A stretch of DNA of 34,135 bases, from positions 690,212 to 724,346 of the forward strand of contig QEOQ01000345.1 in the NCBI GenBank assembly GCA_010279815.1, given 5' to 3'. Positions within the stretch are counted from its first letter, which is position 1. The number at the start of each line of letters is the position of its first letter. This DNA comes from Brachionus plicatilis. Its lineage: Eukaryota > Rotifera > Eurotatoria > Ploima > Brachionidae. The notes beneath the pieces were generated by a model. It was not told the origin of the DNA, made no database searches, and saw only the letters and a list, made by a program, of their open reading frames with translations. Below, in pieces: positions 20,531 to 33,500 of the stretch. Position numbers and translations under genes: made by a program.

Positions 20531-20980
20531 GCAAAAAGTCAAAAGGTTTGAGTACCATTCTGAACTATCTGGGGATTCCAAAATATCTATTTTTTTAAAT
20601 AATTTTTTCCTTGCATTTTTTTAATTTAATTAAAAACAAAATGATTAATAAAATAAAATAATGAACTAATTTCTAGCAAGAAAAAATATTTTTAATATAT
20701 TTCAACTATTTACTGTTCATACCCCAAGAGATGTTTTCTGATACAAACATTTAGCAAAATTTTTTAATCTGAAGATCTACTTTTCTGAAATTTTTCTGAT
20801 CTCACCAACCAAAAGATCCAGCAAAAATGATTTCAGCGACATCATTCTAAAAAATTAAATATTTATGAATAAGACGATCATGTCAAAATTATTTAATTTA
20901 AATGATCAAATATTATGTTACTCGAATTTAAAATGTTTTTTATTTAAAAAAAAGATATCAGTGATTAAGATGTAAATACT
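20531..20980. repeat. dispersed repeat R1, copy 3
   Basis: Same order and orientation as copies 1 and 2: accattctgaact, a T-rich block, aaaaacaaaatg, aataatgaactaatt, ctagca, gttcataccccaagag, then gatctcaccaacc, aaatattatgtta and gatatcagtgattaa. It lies about 2.8 kb from copy 2, and the GC-richer middle of copy 2 is poorly matched. Confidence 0.65.
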
Positions 20981-21613
20981 TTTTATTTTTTTTAAACTTA
21001 TACGAATTGTAATTGAAATTGAATTAAAATTTTTAAAATATTTAATTCAAAGTTTTGGCTTTTAGGAACTTAAGCCAAAAAGGCGGCATTATTCTCCAAA
21101 TTTGATCTTAAGCTTCAATTTTTTATTGTTTTTACTAATTTTAAAACCAATTCCAGAAAAAAACATAAAGTACAGATTGTAAGACCCTTAATTATTTAAT
21201 TTAAATTAAAAATAAAAAAGACTGATTAAAATGAACTCACATTTTTTATTTAAAAATAAAAAAAAGTTAAATTAAATAGAAATAAAAGAAAAAATAGAAA
21301 AAAAAGTGATGTAACTAAAAAAAAGTCCATGTTTTATGTAATATACTTAGAACACATTTTATGATCAAGTTAACTCGATTTTTACTCTAATTTTAAGATA
21401 GACAAATAGCCATTCCTTAAATAGGGCTATTTTACACTATGTCAAAAGCAAAGAAACACTAGACAAGTTTATTAATCGAAATCTTACAAATAGATAATAA
21501 CTTATTAAATATTCATTACATTTTTTTCGTTGGCTATTTGATTAAGATTTAGAAAAGTATCCATTTCGTCTTGGTTTAGAGTTTCATTAAATGTTTGACA
21601 TAAAAATTAGTAA

Positions 21614-21690
21614 TTTGACGAAAAAATCGTCAATTAGGAAGGGATTCGAACCCATCGCCACTTCCACCTCATTTGAACCCAAAGTGAATG
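21614..21690 (-). pseudogene. tRNA-like remnant (3' half / B box only)
   Basis: The minus strand carries GATGGGTTCGAATCCC (21641-21653 is the core), a good B-box/T-loop, preceded by a GGTGGAAGTGGC segment like a long variable arm. It is followed by a T run (21621-21626) that lies in the inverted repeat TTGACGA/TCGTCAA (21615-21633). The T stem has a T-T mismatch, and no D arm, anticodon stem or matching 5' acceptor strand was found. A decayed Leu- or Ser-type tRNA or a tRNA-derived SINE fragment is the best guess. Confidence 0.35.
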
Positions 21691-24600
21691 CTTGTTTTTT
21701 TTTTGTTTTTATTTTAAACAACTTTTTTTAAACTGATTTTTTGAAATGATGATCCGAAACAGAATCACCTAGTTGATTGTTATTTTTCAAAGACCAGACT
21801 CTACTTGAATAAATAAACTAACAGAAGCGGTATGTTGATTTTAGAAACTGACCGATTTTGAGCATTTCAAAAATTGCAAATTTACATTAATTAATCAATT
21901 ATATGTATTATATATAAAATAAAAATAATAATAAAAATTAACCAAAATCTTCTATTTCTTTAATTTGAAATCGACTCGCTTGCTTTGTTTATAATCAATC
22001 AAATTTTCTTATCTTAAAAATTTACTTAATGGATATACAAAAATTTTAATTCTTATTGCTCTAGTTTTTAATTGATGACTAGCATTTATTTTTTTATTAA
22101 CTGATAATTAATACTAACCATACAGTGATTTAAGACCGGTCTGGCATGTGCATTTTGCCACTCATTACTCTCTCTATGAATAAAATTTAGCTTGTACGCT
22201 TTCAATCAACAGTGCACCAACAAAAACTAAAAAGCTCTATTTTGATAATCTTTAAAATCAGCGTCTGAAACAAAACAAGATAAATAATTCTATATTAAAA
22301 AGATGATCAAGTTAAAGTAGCTTTAAGCTTGTCTTTAGTGCTATGATTACCGAACTTCCAGAGAAATTTATTCCTTTTTTGATTGAAAAAAAGATCATTT
22401 TTTAAATGATTCTTGAATTAAATTTTTTTAATAAAAAAAAAATATTTAAATTTTTAGCTCAAATGTTACCAACCATCTTCTCTTTGGCAAAAAAGACAGT
22501 TTTTTTACTGAGTTGCCAGAATACAAATAAAAGTATCATTAATAAATTCAACGCTCCGTTTTAATTTTTCCTCAAAATAGCTACCATCTCATAAAAACAA
22601 TCTTCAATTTTATTTCGTAAAATTAATTTAAAATTTTATTGATTTCTATCTCCCATTCCAACCGACCAAATTTTTATAAAAATAAATTGCTAGGCATGCT
22701 TTTTAATAAAAAACTGAAATAAAAGCTTTATTATTTCTAATTATGGAAACTATTTTTATAGGTAATAACAGAGATACATAAAAGTCACAAGCCAAAGTAA
22801 ATTAGTAATTTCTTGTGGCCATGGAAATGTCTGGTAATTTTCTAAATAAACAGTTTTATTTTAAATTTAATTTTTTTAGAACAAGTCGTACTTTGACTTT
22901 TATATAATGGCTCTTTTGTCTTTTAAGGCCTGGAACTTTATACAAGTCAAGGTAATGCCGTTATAATCTAAAACTGAAAAAAAATAGTCTATGGCTTTTA
23001 TCAATGCAAAATTTCAAAAAAAACTTGAAAAAAAATTAATTTGTCAATCACATCTGATTTATCTTTAACATATCTGAGCGCCATAATTTTTTTTAACAAA
23101 TAAAAAAAAATTTTTAAAGTTTAAATTTTAAGGGTATAATTTCCAGTAAGAAAATCATAGAAAAAATGTCAAGAGAATATTATAATTAGATACTGTTGTG
23201 AAGTCAGATATCTAGATGTGTTTTAACATCGAGTTAAGCTCTCAAAGGGTAGTTAATTAGATTTAGAACATTATTTTTATCTTTCAGTTCTTTTTCAACA
23301 CTATAAAGTTCATAGGTTTTTGAAACTTTTTTTAACTAAAAAGCTCGATAAATCACTTTGCAAAATATTAAATAAAAAGCATTTCACTCACTAAATTAAA
23401 AACACATTAATATTTTTTTGTGTTTAGAATTTTAAAATAAAAGAACAAAAAAAAAATTGCATCAAAAACCGAGTAGTTTTTTGAATCCTTTATTGCCTGA
23501 AGTCACCGAAAACAATTATGATTTTTTTTCTTAATAATTGTTAAATATTTAATATTTTACTGTAAAATTCAAGGGATTTTATTTTTAAATCCTATCGGAC
23601 TTTTTGGTGCTAGTAGACAGTTTAAGCTTTCACGATTCTTTTATTACTTGTCTGTCTTCTACTGTTAGAGCTTAAAATAAGTTAACAGTCTGTCCCAAAA
23701 TTTTTGATTTTGAGACAAACATTAAACATTGGTCATTTCTATTCTTTTATGTTTATGTTCTTTTTTTCATTTAGATTTGAAATTTTTAATGCTGTTATTG
23801 TTGAGTATAATAAAGTCAAATACTTAGCTTTTGTAAACAGCTTTATTAAAAATAATTTTGTTTGCTATTTATATTTAAATTAAAAGAGCAGGACTGAGGA
23901 GAGAATAAATTTGCTCGGCATTACTTGGGCCCAGTATCTTCTGGGAAGGCATTGATTTAAACAGGGTTTTATATTTTATACAATAAAAACATGATCCCAT
24001 CATAAACCAACAAAAAATACAAAAAATACTTACGATGATACAAACTAAAGAAAAGATTTAATATTGTTCTTCAATTATTAATTTAATTATTAATTTTTGA
24101 GCTTTCCGAGAATAATTTCTAGATTATTTTAAATAAATTTTCCCAAACATCCTTAAGTTAAAATAAAAGTTTTTTTCTGTAAACTTTTCGGTCATTGAGA
24201 AAACCGGTAAATTTAAAAAGAAATCTTTAGGAATACGTGATACAGCAATATTAATATTATTGATTTAGTTAATTAGCTTAATTATCAGCAAATAAGTTAT
24301 TGGGGAGCATAATTAGATACTATAAAAATACTGGCCTCAAGCAATAAATTTAAATATTAAACTGGAAGTCTAGGAATAAACAAGAGGAGAAAATCGTTCG
24401 CAATTGGCAATGACTTGAAAGTGATCGCAGCATTTAGAAAACAAAGAAAAAGAGAAGAGTCTTATTTTATCACTTGAAATCAAACTGTACTTCATAGTGA
24501 ATACTTTAAAATTAAGTTAACCAGGATCAGCAAAAAAATTTAAAATCTTTATCAGGTAACCATTTGACTATTTCTGACAATTAAAAAATGAACTAATGAT

Positions 24601-25316
24601 ATAATCCCCCCTTCAAAAAAATCCAGCTTAGATGATACCAAGCTTGTTGCCAAAATTTGCCATAAACAAAAATGAAAACAATCCACAAAGATCCATTGGT
24701 TTACTTGTTCAAAAAATATTTTTTTCCTTGAATTAATTCGCTAATTATTAATCAACTAAATTCTACAACTCATTCCCAAATCGAACAAGAAATTTTTACC
24801 AATGTAAGCTTTTGATTTAATGTTTAGACCCCTTTTAATAAAAAAATAGAAAAACCAAAAAAGACTCTACAACTTTAAAAGGAGATAAGTGCTCTTCTCT
24901 TTTATTCTAAATGCTGTATTGAATAGAAGAAGAAATTTTATAATAATTTTTTATTAAATTGTTTAAGGCTATGCACAGTCCTTGGGTTGACAAAAAAAAA
25001 TTTTTACATTTAATTTGACGCAGGATCAGCTTTTCACGCAGTTGACAATATTAAAACAAAAAAAGAAAAACAAGACCTTTGTTTTCAAATTATTGACAAA
25101 GCTCGAACCAAATAAACACTTACAGAGATTAAAAAAAGGCATCAGCTTTAGGTAATATGAAAAATTTTAATAAAAACGAAAGCACCTCCACTTGTTGTAG
25201 CATACCCTAAGTCCCAAATGATACCATTAAAAAAATCATTAGCAAATCATCACAACTTCAGATGTATTCTCCTACACCTCAATTTCTTTCACAAAAAAAG
25301 GTGATTCAAATGGCTC

Positions 25317-25339
25317 GGACACTTCTTAAGAATGTCGGA
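25317..25339. repeat. near-perfect palindrome
   Basis: The centre is TTCTTAAGAA, flanked by GACAC on the left and TGTC on the right, with one extra base. It lies about 100 bp downstream of tRNA-Val. Confidence 0.5.
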
Positions 25340-25364
25340 AAACCAAATTCTTGATATCCACCGT

Positions 25365-25396
25365 CAGGTTATTTTAGGAATCTTTTAGATAACCTG
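25365..25396. repeat. inverted repeat, 8-bp stem with 16-nt loop
   Basis: CAGGTTAT (25365-25372) pairs with ATAACCTG (25389-25396). It lies just beyond the Pol III terminator of tRNA-Val. Confidence 0.6.
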
Positions 25397-25424
25397 GAGG
25401 GAAAATAAAAAATAAAATTTAACC

Positions 25425-25432
25425 AAAAAAAA
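25425..25432 (-). terminator. Pol III terminator of tRNA-Val
   Basis: A run of eight T on the minus strand begins two bases after the tRNA 3' end. Confidence 0.85.
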
Positions 25433-25433
25433 G

Positions 25434-25506
25434 TGATCGCACCAAGGATCGAACTTGGGACCTCCTGTGTGTTAGACAGATGTGATAACCACTACACCAT
25501 GCGATC
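25434..25506 (-). tRNA. tRNA-Val(AAC)
   Basis: This is a full 73-base cloverleaf. The acceptor stem GATCGCA/TGCGATC is perfect. The D arm is GTGT...TCAC. The anticodon stem TCTGT/ACAGG has one wobble, and the loop CTAACAC gives anticodon AAC (valine). The T arm is CCAAG/CTTGG around TTCGATC, and the discriminator is A. No intron. The minus-strand 66-codon frame across it (25419-25619) is spurious. Confidence 0.96.
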
Positions 25507-26492
25507 TTACACCAAATGTCAGAAGAAAAAGAAAAAAAAAATTTAACTCGATGGCCTCTGAATGCTGAAAAAAAATAAATAGTAAGAATAAAAAAAAAGA
25601 AAAGAAAATTGAGGCGCATGCAAATTTTACAAAGAGCTCACGAAGAGATAGTAAACAAGACGGTTGATTGAGTTAAATAAACTTTAATTTGAAATTCTAA
25701 CCAAAACCAAATGCGTTGCTATTAATTTTACGTTTCATTTTTCTGAATAAATAAATGTATTACAAATTATAGTTCTTTTTTTATTATTTTGTTTAATTAG
25801 AATATAATTAGGCTTTGTGTGTTCAGAGGATAAAGAAAGAAGTATCAGCAGTAGGAGAGGCACATATGAACCAAAATAATAAAAATATACTCTAAGAAAA
25901 GAATGTAAATTTCAAATGTTCAGATGTTCCAATTAATTTGAAAATATTTCAAGATCCAATTGTAAACAAAACAGTCCATTCATCTAAGTAGTCTTAAATC
26001 GAGTAAAGAAAACATTAAACACAAATCTAAGCTCTATACACATACACTCAAATAGAATCGATTCAATGATTAATTTCTACTCTATCCAAATAAATGATCC
26101 AGAACGGAATTAATTAAAACCATTGGAATCTAGAATCATGCAGTCCTTGGCATAATTTGACAAAACTAAAAAATAAAATATATTTTTTTTCTTTTCTTAT
26201 TTCTTTTAATAAATAAAAATAATGAATTCTTGAAAAAAAAATTCTAGCTTTAAAAAGCACCAAATATAAATCATTTCTTAAGCCCAGCATCAAGATTAAG
26301 CTCTAGGGCTGCGTTAATTAAATTAGTTGAGGCCATTTATCTAAATCTTATCTAAATTATTTTCTAAAGTTGCATAAAAATAAAGCAAATACAAAAAATA
26401 CCTTAGAAAAACACATCTCGAGTTCTAATTACCTTAAAAGAATACAATCGGTCTTAAGACAAGTGTTTAAGTGAGTACAAATTGGATCAATA

Positions 26493-26593
26493 AATCGATA
26501 AAACAAAAAAAAAAGAGAAAAAATTTAAAATATTTGCTTAAGCAAACAGTTTTATCAGGGCCATAAAAATATTCTCTCTCTTAACCTTTCATT
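26493..26593. repeat. dispersed repeat R2, copy A
   Basis: Landmarks are atcgataaaa, aaatttaaaatatttgctta, agcaaacagttttatcag, ccataaaaatattctctc and ttaacctttcatt. They recur in the same order at 30159-30249, 3.7 kb away. Confidence 0.75.
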
Positions 26594-26767
26594 CCGAATA
26601 ACTATTCGGATAATTCACATCTTGATAAGACAAATCATGATAAGTCACATACAGTCTGTTAATTCTCTATTTTTATCTTTACTAGTCATGAAAGGCGTCT
26701 AACTCATGCTTGCAATATTAATGATTTAGATTGAAAATGGGAAAAGTTTATTTTATGTGATTAAGAG

Positions 26768-26775
26768 AAAAAAAA
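26768..26775 (-). terminator. Pol III terminator of tRNA-Pro copy 1
   Basis: Eight T in a row on the minus strand, two bases after the tRNA 3' end. Confidence 0.85.
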
Positions 26776-26777
26776 TC

Positions 26778-26849
26778 GGGGCTGACCGGGAATCGAACCC
26801 GGAACCTCTCGCACCCGAAGCGAGAATCATACCACTAGACCATCAGCCC
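26778..26849 (-). tRNA. tRNA-Pro(CGG), copy 1
   Basis: A 72-base cloverleaf. The acceptor GGGCTGA/TCAGCCC is perfect with discriminator C, usual for eukaryotic proline tRNAs. The anticodon stem CTCGC/GCGAG encloses TTCGGGT, giving anticodon CGG (codon CCG). The T arm is CCGGG/CCCGG around TTCGATT. It is identical to the copy at 27443-27514. Confidence 0.96.
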
Positions 26850-27442
26850 TTGACTAAACACAACATATTTTGAGTGCTAAAACAAAAATGTTTATTTTGA
26901 AATTTTTTTTTTTAAAACACCAAAATTACTTTTAAAAAAATAAAATAGCTGAATATTCATAACTTTTAATTTTTAAGATAAAATTAATAATAAAAACTAA
27001 ATTTGTATGAATTAAATTTGTTTTATGTATAATTAAAGCTCACACAAAGTACTTGATCATAAAGTTAATACAATTTAAATGAATTATTTAACTGGATTTT
27101 GATAGCTATAAATTAGTTAAATTTATCTTTGAGTAAAAATAATAATCGTAAAATTCAATCAGAGTGTAAATAAATAACTTCATTTGGTGTTTGCAAATCA
27201 ATTTAAGTGCTAGCGATATTACGCAATATCTTGAATGGATTTTGGAAAAGAAAATTCAATAAATTTACACAAGTTTTTTTCATTTAAGCCAAATAGCAAT
27301 GATGATATCAGACAGAAAATTTTAAGAGATAATTAAACATGATTTTTTTGCTAGGGTCGGTTAAAATTTTTCGTCCTAATTGAATAGGATCATTTAGAGT
27401 TTGTTTGTTTTATTTAAAAAAAAAATTTTAGTGAAAAAAATC
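26850..27442. other. spacer between the two tRNA-Pro genes
   Basis: 593 bp of AT-rich DNA with no feature recognised. Its sequence does not resemble the region upstream of the second copy, so the tRNA duplication seems not to include long flanks. Confidence 0.6.
27434..27440 (-). terminator. Pol III terminator of tRNA-Pro copy 2
   Basis: Seven T in a row on the minus strand follow the same two-base GA trailer as in copy 1. Confidence 0.85.
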
Positions 27443-27514
27443 GGGGCTGACCGGGAATCGAACCCGGAACCTCTCGCACCCGAAGCGAGAATCATACCAC
27501 TAGACCATCAGCCC
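27443..27514 (-). tRNA. tRNA-Pro(CGG), copy 2
   Basis: All 72 bases are identical to copy 1, in the same orientation, 665 bp away. The short GA trailer and T run are also shared, while the other flanks differ. Both copies look fully functional. Confidence 0.96.
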
Positions 27515-30500
27515 GTGTGTTTGATCTTTTCTTTAAACAAGCAATAATCTCGTTCATTTATCTTGACTTAAATTCAAGTATTAAGATTTTTTTGTATTTT
27601 TAGTGCTAATATTTAAAAAAAATTATTTCTTAGAAACTGGTCTAAGAAATAAAATAGATTTTGTGCTTTGCTGTTGGTCTATTAATTATTTTTAGCATTT
27701 TTGAAGTTTAAATTTGAACTTTAATTAAAAAGAGTGTTTATTTGCCATTTGAACGAAAAAAAGTTCTTTAAATGATAGAAATATTAAAAAATCAAGAAAT
27801 TGTTGAAGATTTTTTTAATGTCAAAAAAAATGCTCTCTAACAAGCATAAATATTTGTTTTAAAAATAAAGATTTATTTTTAATTTTCTACATTTATTTTT
27901 TATTCAATTGAAATTGCTCGTTAGATATATTTATTAATTTTTAAAATTTAGTTTAATTCTTATATTTAATAAATAAATTAAAATTGATCTATCTTTTTTA
28001 ATTTAACCGTCCATAAACCAAGCATGATTTTGGTATTTTGATTAAAATTTTAAGCTTTAAAAAAAATGTTTAGAACCCTTATTAAAAAAATAATTTCGTT
28101 AATTTACACACATATATATCTTTAATATCGGATAGTGTAAATTAAAAAAAATAAAATCTCTAAAAATTTCTTTTACTGAATATACCTAATACCTAATCTC
28201 TATTAACAATAAAAATAATAATAAAATTCTTCGATCAATTAATAATCAATACAATTTGTAACTTGATAACCTGTAATTTGTAATATTTTTTTTTGAAATC
28301 TGATTTAACTTTAATCCTAAATTTTTTTATCTTCTTTTGCACTTAAAAATTATAAGGTTAATTAAAAAGGAGAATTAATTGAATATTTAATATCACTATT
28401 TTTTTCCAAATTATAGCAAGATAAAGGAATTATGATATTTTTTTCAACTTAAAATATTAAACTTTTATAAAAATAAACCTTTTTTTTTTGAAATAAATTC
28501 TCTATAAATTTAGATTTTTAACATTTAATTAATATTCAAAAATTATTATCTGATTAATAATTTTTCAAAAAAATCTTTGGGATTCTATTAATAATCTTGT
28601 GTTTGTTAAAAAAAATATTGTTGAAATTATAATAGCATTAATTTAAAGAATAATCGGTCAATTGAATCAAATTCTTATTTAAAAATCTATATTTAAAACT
28701 TTCATTTAATATCGGTTGAAAACAATTATTTTTATTTTTGTTTTCCGTGATATTTTTTATAAAATTTTGATAATAATTTGATGGCTTTATTCATAATCGT
28801 TAAAAAAAATTTTTCGAAACAATAAAGTTTTATTAAATTTACCAATTAAAAACATATGACTCATTAGAAATTTATTAATCCTATTTATAAAAATGTTTAT
28901 TTTTTGGTTTTTAGCCTTTTAAATTACTCATATGTTTTACTATATGAAATTGAACTCTGAATTTTAATTTTTAAATGTTTTTTTTTTAAATAAAATATTA
29001 GAAATTTCAGATATTATTAATTTGAATTATTATTTTTTCCTCTCAATGAATCATTTTCTCAAATAATAAAATTTTTAAAAGTGATATTATTTTAGCCAAT
29101 ATAAAAGTAATTAAAATAATCGTTATATTTACCTAATCATCGAGATTAGAATATGATTATCTTATTCATATAATCGTTTACTTTGGCGATAATTAGAAAG
29201 ATAATCATTGTATCATTTTATACAAATAAAATATTCTTATTATAATTTAAAATAAATAAAAACTAGCTATCATTTGTATCATTTATCATGTAGTTTTTAA
29301 ATTAATTTTTTTCTTTTTTTTAATTTATTAATTTTTAAGTAAGATATAACTTTCGTTTAATTATTGTTTCTTGAACTTATTATCCTAGTCCTTAAAAATT
29401 AACTGATTTTCATTTTTCAACTTGGTAAGTCAGTAACTTGTTTAATTCGATGGAGCTTAAACCCACATCGAAAGTGATCAATCAATTTCCTTCCTATTAA
29501 AAATTTACAATCTGAAAAATTTGACACCGCTCCGCCGTTCTCTGGATCTAAAAGGTTTTAATGGTTTCGAAAACTTATGATACCATATACCAGAAAATTT
29601 CATTTACTTTGTATACACCAACACTTTCAAAAAAAATAATTTTTTATGACACATATTATTTCTTAGTCGCTACCACAGCAGAACTCCATAAGGGTTTAAA
29701 ATTAATTGTTACAGCCCATTGCAACTTTCAAGGGATATTGATAGTATCTTATAATTATTTTTAATTATTATTATTATCATAAATTTAATTTCAATTTCAA
29801 TTGCCAGCATCAAGGCCATATAAATAAAAAGCAAAAAAATATTATTTAGTATTATCTTTTCTGTTCGTTTTTAACGAAACTTGATATTTTTTTTATAATT
29901 AAAATTTTTATTCTAAGCTTTAATTTTGCTCATTTACTACTTTTTATTATAGTATTCTTTGAAAGATTATATTCACTTTTAACTAGTCATCTTGACGAAC
30001 TCATATTTTTATATTTAATTATTGGTTATGACTAACTACGACACTTCTTGTCATCACTTTATATAAATGCAAAATCCGAAATATAACCTGAGAATTTGTT
30101 ATCAACCCATAAATGCCAGAGGAAAAAATTTTCAAAAGTTTTTTCAATTTATTGGTTAAATCGATAAAAAAAGATAAAAAAATTTAAAATATTTTCTTAA
30201 ACAAACAGTTTTATCAGACCATAAAAATATTCTCTCTTAATCTTTCATTAAAATAAAAAATTTCAAAACTATAGTAAAAATTAAAGGCGTAGATTTAATT
30301 TCCTGTGACACCACTAAATTTATAATAAAATAGTAAATAAAATTAATAAATAATTATTTATTCAAAAAATTTTCAATCTTTATTTTGTTGCCAAAATAAC
30401 TAAGAAAATATCTTCTAGAATCTCAATTACACTTTAGTATTGATATTACTATTATAAGCCTTTAAAGCGATGCAAAAATTTTTAAAATAAAAAAATATCA

Positions 30501-33500
30501 AAAAAATTGTTTGAATAATCAAAAAAAAAATTGAAAAGTTTATACTTTTAAAATTTCAATAATTTTTCCTTTAACATTTTTTCAAAATTTAAAGAAAAAA
30601 AATAATTCAGAAGAAAAGTCTAGCAGTGATAGAAATTTTAAGGTTTAATATCTTAATTTTTTGACTGAAATATTAATCGAATGTATAATAGTCCCTCCTG
30701 GCGATTAAAAATAAAAGTATTCAATTTTTAGTGGAAAAATAAAATTATAATTATAAATTCATAAATTTATTTGAAATAAAATAAATTTGATATAAAATGA
30801 CAATGAAAAACTTAAATAAAAAAATCAATTGGTGGACCAGATTTGTTCATATTTGGTTGGATATATTTTATAAAAAACGCAAAAAATATATTATTTGTCG
30901 TGATATTTTTTACTTAAGGTTAAGTAACATGATAAGCATTTTTGATATAAAATGATTTTACTACATGAACAAAGTCGGCGTTAAATAAATCAAATGAATT
31001 AAAATAGAATAGAAAAATATATAAAATATATAGCTTAAATTAAAATTTTTAGTTAAAATTATATCTTTTTCATTTTTATTTATAATTAAGTCTTTTTAAT
31101 TTTTTTATTTTTTTATTAAAGTAAATAATAATTTTAAAATAATGAAGATAGTAAGTAAATATTTAATTTATTTAAAAATGTTCTAAAGTATTGGTAGTCT
31201 ATCAAGATGAAAGGTAAATTTAGATGAACATTGATGATGAAATTTTGAGATTTATCTTTGAATTAAACCATGAAAGCGGCACGTGACTTTTGCAAAATAT
31301 TGTTTGTTTAATCTTCTTTTTTCTATTTTTAAAAATAAATAATATATTAATTTAATATTTTTTAATATTGAAACTTTTCATAATATTAAAAAAATAATCA
31401 AAGAACATTAAATTTTTTTTAAAATAGTTTAGGTTTATATCGACATATTTTGCAATGAAACTAGTAATTCACATAAACATAAAGATATTCGTTTAGTAAT
31501 TAGGAAATAAATGTTTTCTAATGGCTTTGCAGTTTAATCAAAACATCTATTGGACATTTTATAATAACTAGAAAATTTACTTAAAAAAATATTATTAATT
31601 TATGTTTCCTAAAATAAATCTTTTTAATTTTTGAATTTCTAAGAGTGAATTAAGCTTAAGTTCTTTCGGATTAATAATAAAAATGTAAGAATTAAAAATA
31701 TTTTAAGAAAATTGTTAGTTCAGAAAAATAGAACGAGAAAAAATTGAAAAAGTTCAAAATTTTTATACGGACCTATATTTAAATTTAACTATAGTATTTT
31801 AATTAAGACTTAATTCTTTAAAAATTCAATTTCCTCCAAGAGTGCATTGTTCGATGTCGTATTTTTTTTTTAATTCAATCAATGGTCATTAGTAAGATAA
31901 ATTTATTATCAAGTTTAAAAAATGCTTTTCACATAAATGTTTACTTAATTATAATTTTATGACCAATTAAATCTGAATTTTTTTATTTTTTTTTCCTTTA
32001 TTTTATATTTAATATTATTTTTGTAAATAAATTGACATTTTCGTTCCTTGGAAACTCAACTTAATTAAATATCTTGAGTTTTTTAACAAGATCATATTTT
32101 GGAGATAATGATATTACTTTTAACACTTAGTTTTAATTTTTATATTGGTACCCTTTGAGTCATTTATCCTATATTTACAATTTAGTATAAAAATCAGTTT
32201 ATTTAAACTAAGTGTAAAAATTAAAATAAAAAAAAAAAAAATAGTGTATTTTTTGAATAATACAATACATTTTATTTACCGCTATGTTAAATTAAATTAT
32301 TTAAAAACAAATAAATGAATGAAAACTTACCGCTGATTTTTCTATGAGATTTAAATGATTTTAATTGTTTGCATGACCACTTTCAAATCTCTTAGATAAG
32401 ATTTTGAAGAATTACAACTCGACAAAATTCGAACCCTTTTAATAAGACACATTAAAAATTATTTTATATTTGAGTACAAATCTATAATAAATTTAGTAAA
32501 GAACTATGTTGACGTTAACACAAACACTACTGTGTAGTTGTAAGGATAATATCATGAAATAAAAAGTTGAAAATGGATTTTTTCAGACTCACTATTTAAT
32601 TTAAAATTAATTTTTTTATAAAAGTAAATTTTAGTAATATTTAATCGCTTATTGATTCCATTAATGGTCAAATAAAGTATTCAGCGTATGAAAATCCATA
32701 AATTGTACATGATGTTTTTTCAAATACATAATGTGTAAACATTTTGTCGCAGTGTTTCAAATTTTGAATATTTATTTTGATATAAATGATAGAGAATTCG
32801 TCCAATTTGAAAAAAAAGAATACTTTCTAAACTTCAATTCTTTTTTAAAAACATTTAATTTAATTATTTGTTTTATTCTCTATGCTTTTTTTTCAAACTC
32901 GAGGACACAAAAAGGCATCCTCAACGTTCGAAACTGCCCAGGATTCAAACTTCATAAAAATATTTATTTATTTTTATTTTTAAATTAGAAATGATGTAAA
33001 ACTTCGCAACGATTCCAACAGCCAAAACGCGAGAGCTAGTCTCTATCTTGTTTAATCATATAACTAGTTTATAATTTATAATTTATATTTTTGTAGCAAT
33101 TTACGATATGTCTGACAATTCTTACTTTATATTTTAATAACAATTATTGTACAATTAGATTTAATTCTCAAATCAATAATTTTTAATCAATAAAACGTTT
33201 GAAACTCAAAATATTATTAAATTTAATTTTAAAAAGTGTATTTTAAGTTGAGAATTAATTTTATTTAAATGATGATTAATTGAATTTAGAAAAAAAATAT
33301 CTCAAAATAAAAATTTATTTAAGCTTTATAAGTAAAATGATAAACTATTTCTTTTTTTAAATAATTTTTTCCAACTTCATGATATTTTTCAATTTAAACC
33401 TTTAAAAAAGGACTATATTTATTAAGAAAGAATAAAAGCTTAATTCTTTCTAATTATTTTCATATCTTTTTATTTGAAATAGCATACCTGAAGAAATTAT

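Larger units (their letters stand above)
19533..25433. other. gene-poor region between tRNA-Ile and tRNA-Val
   Basis: This is 5.9 kb of AT-rich DNA. It holds repeat R1 copy 3 (20531-20980) and a tRNA-like remnant (about 21614-21690). A slightly GC-richer patch with the 10-bp palindrome AGACCGGTCT (22133-22142) lies at 22120-22230, and another patch at 24380-24440. ORFs at 19788-20027 and 20148-20342 are low-complexity AT translations rich in Phe, Leu, Ile and Lys. No protein gene was recognised. Confidence 0.6.
25507..26777. other. noncoding region between tRNA-Val and the first tRNA-Pro
   Basis: AT-rich, no gene seen. It contains copy A of dispersed repeat R2 (26493-26593). Positions 25790-26160 are somewhat less AT-rich, without a recognisable frame. 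Confidence 0.6.

Noticed and set aside
25419..25619. 66-codon minus-strand frame
   Set aside because: It runs through the tRNA-Val gene and an A/T-rich flank, so it is not a protein gene.
32405..32435. aattcgaacccttt as a tRNA B box
   Set aside because: On the minus strand the B-box consensus fails at its last base, and no stem or A box surrounds it.
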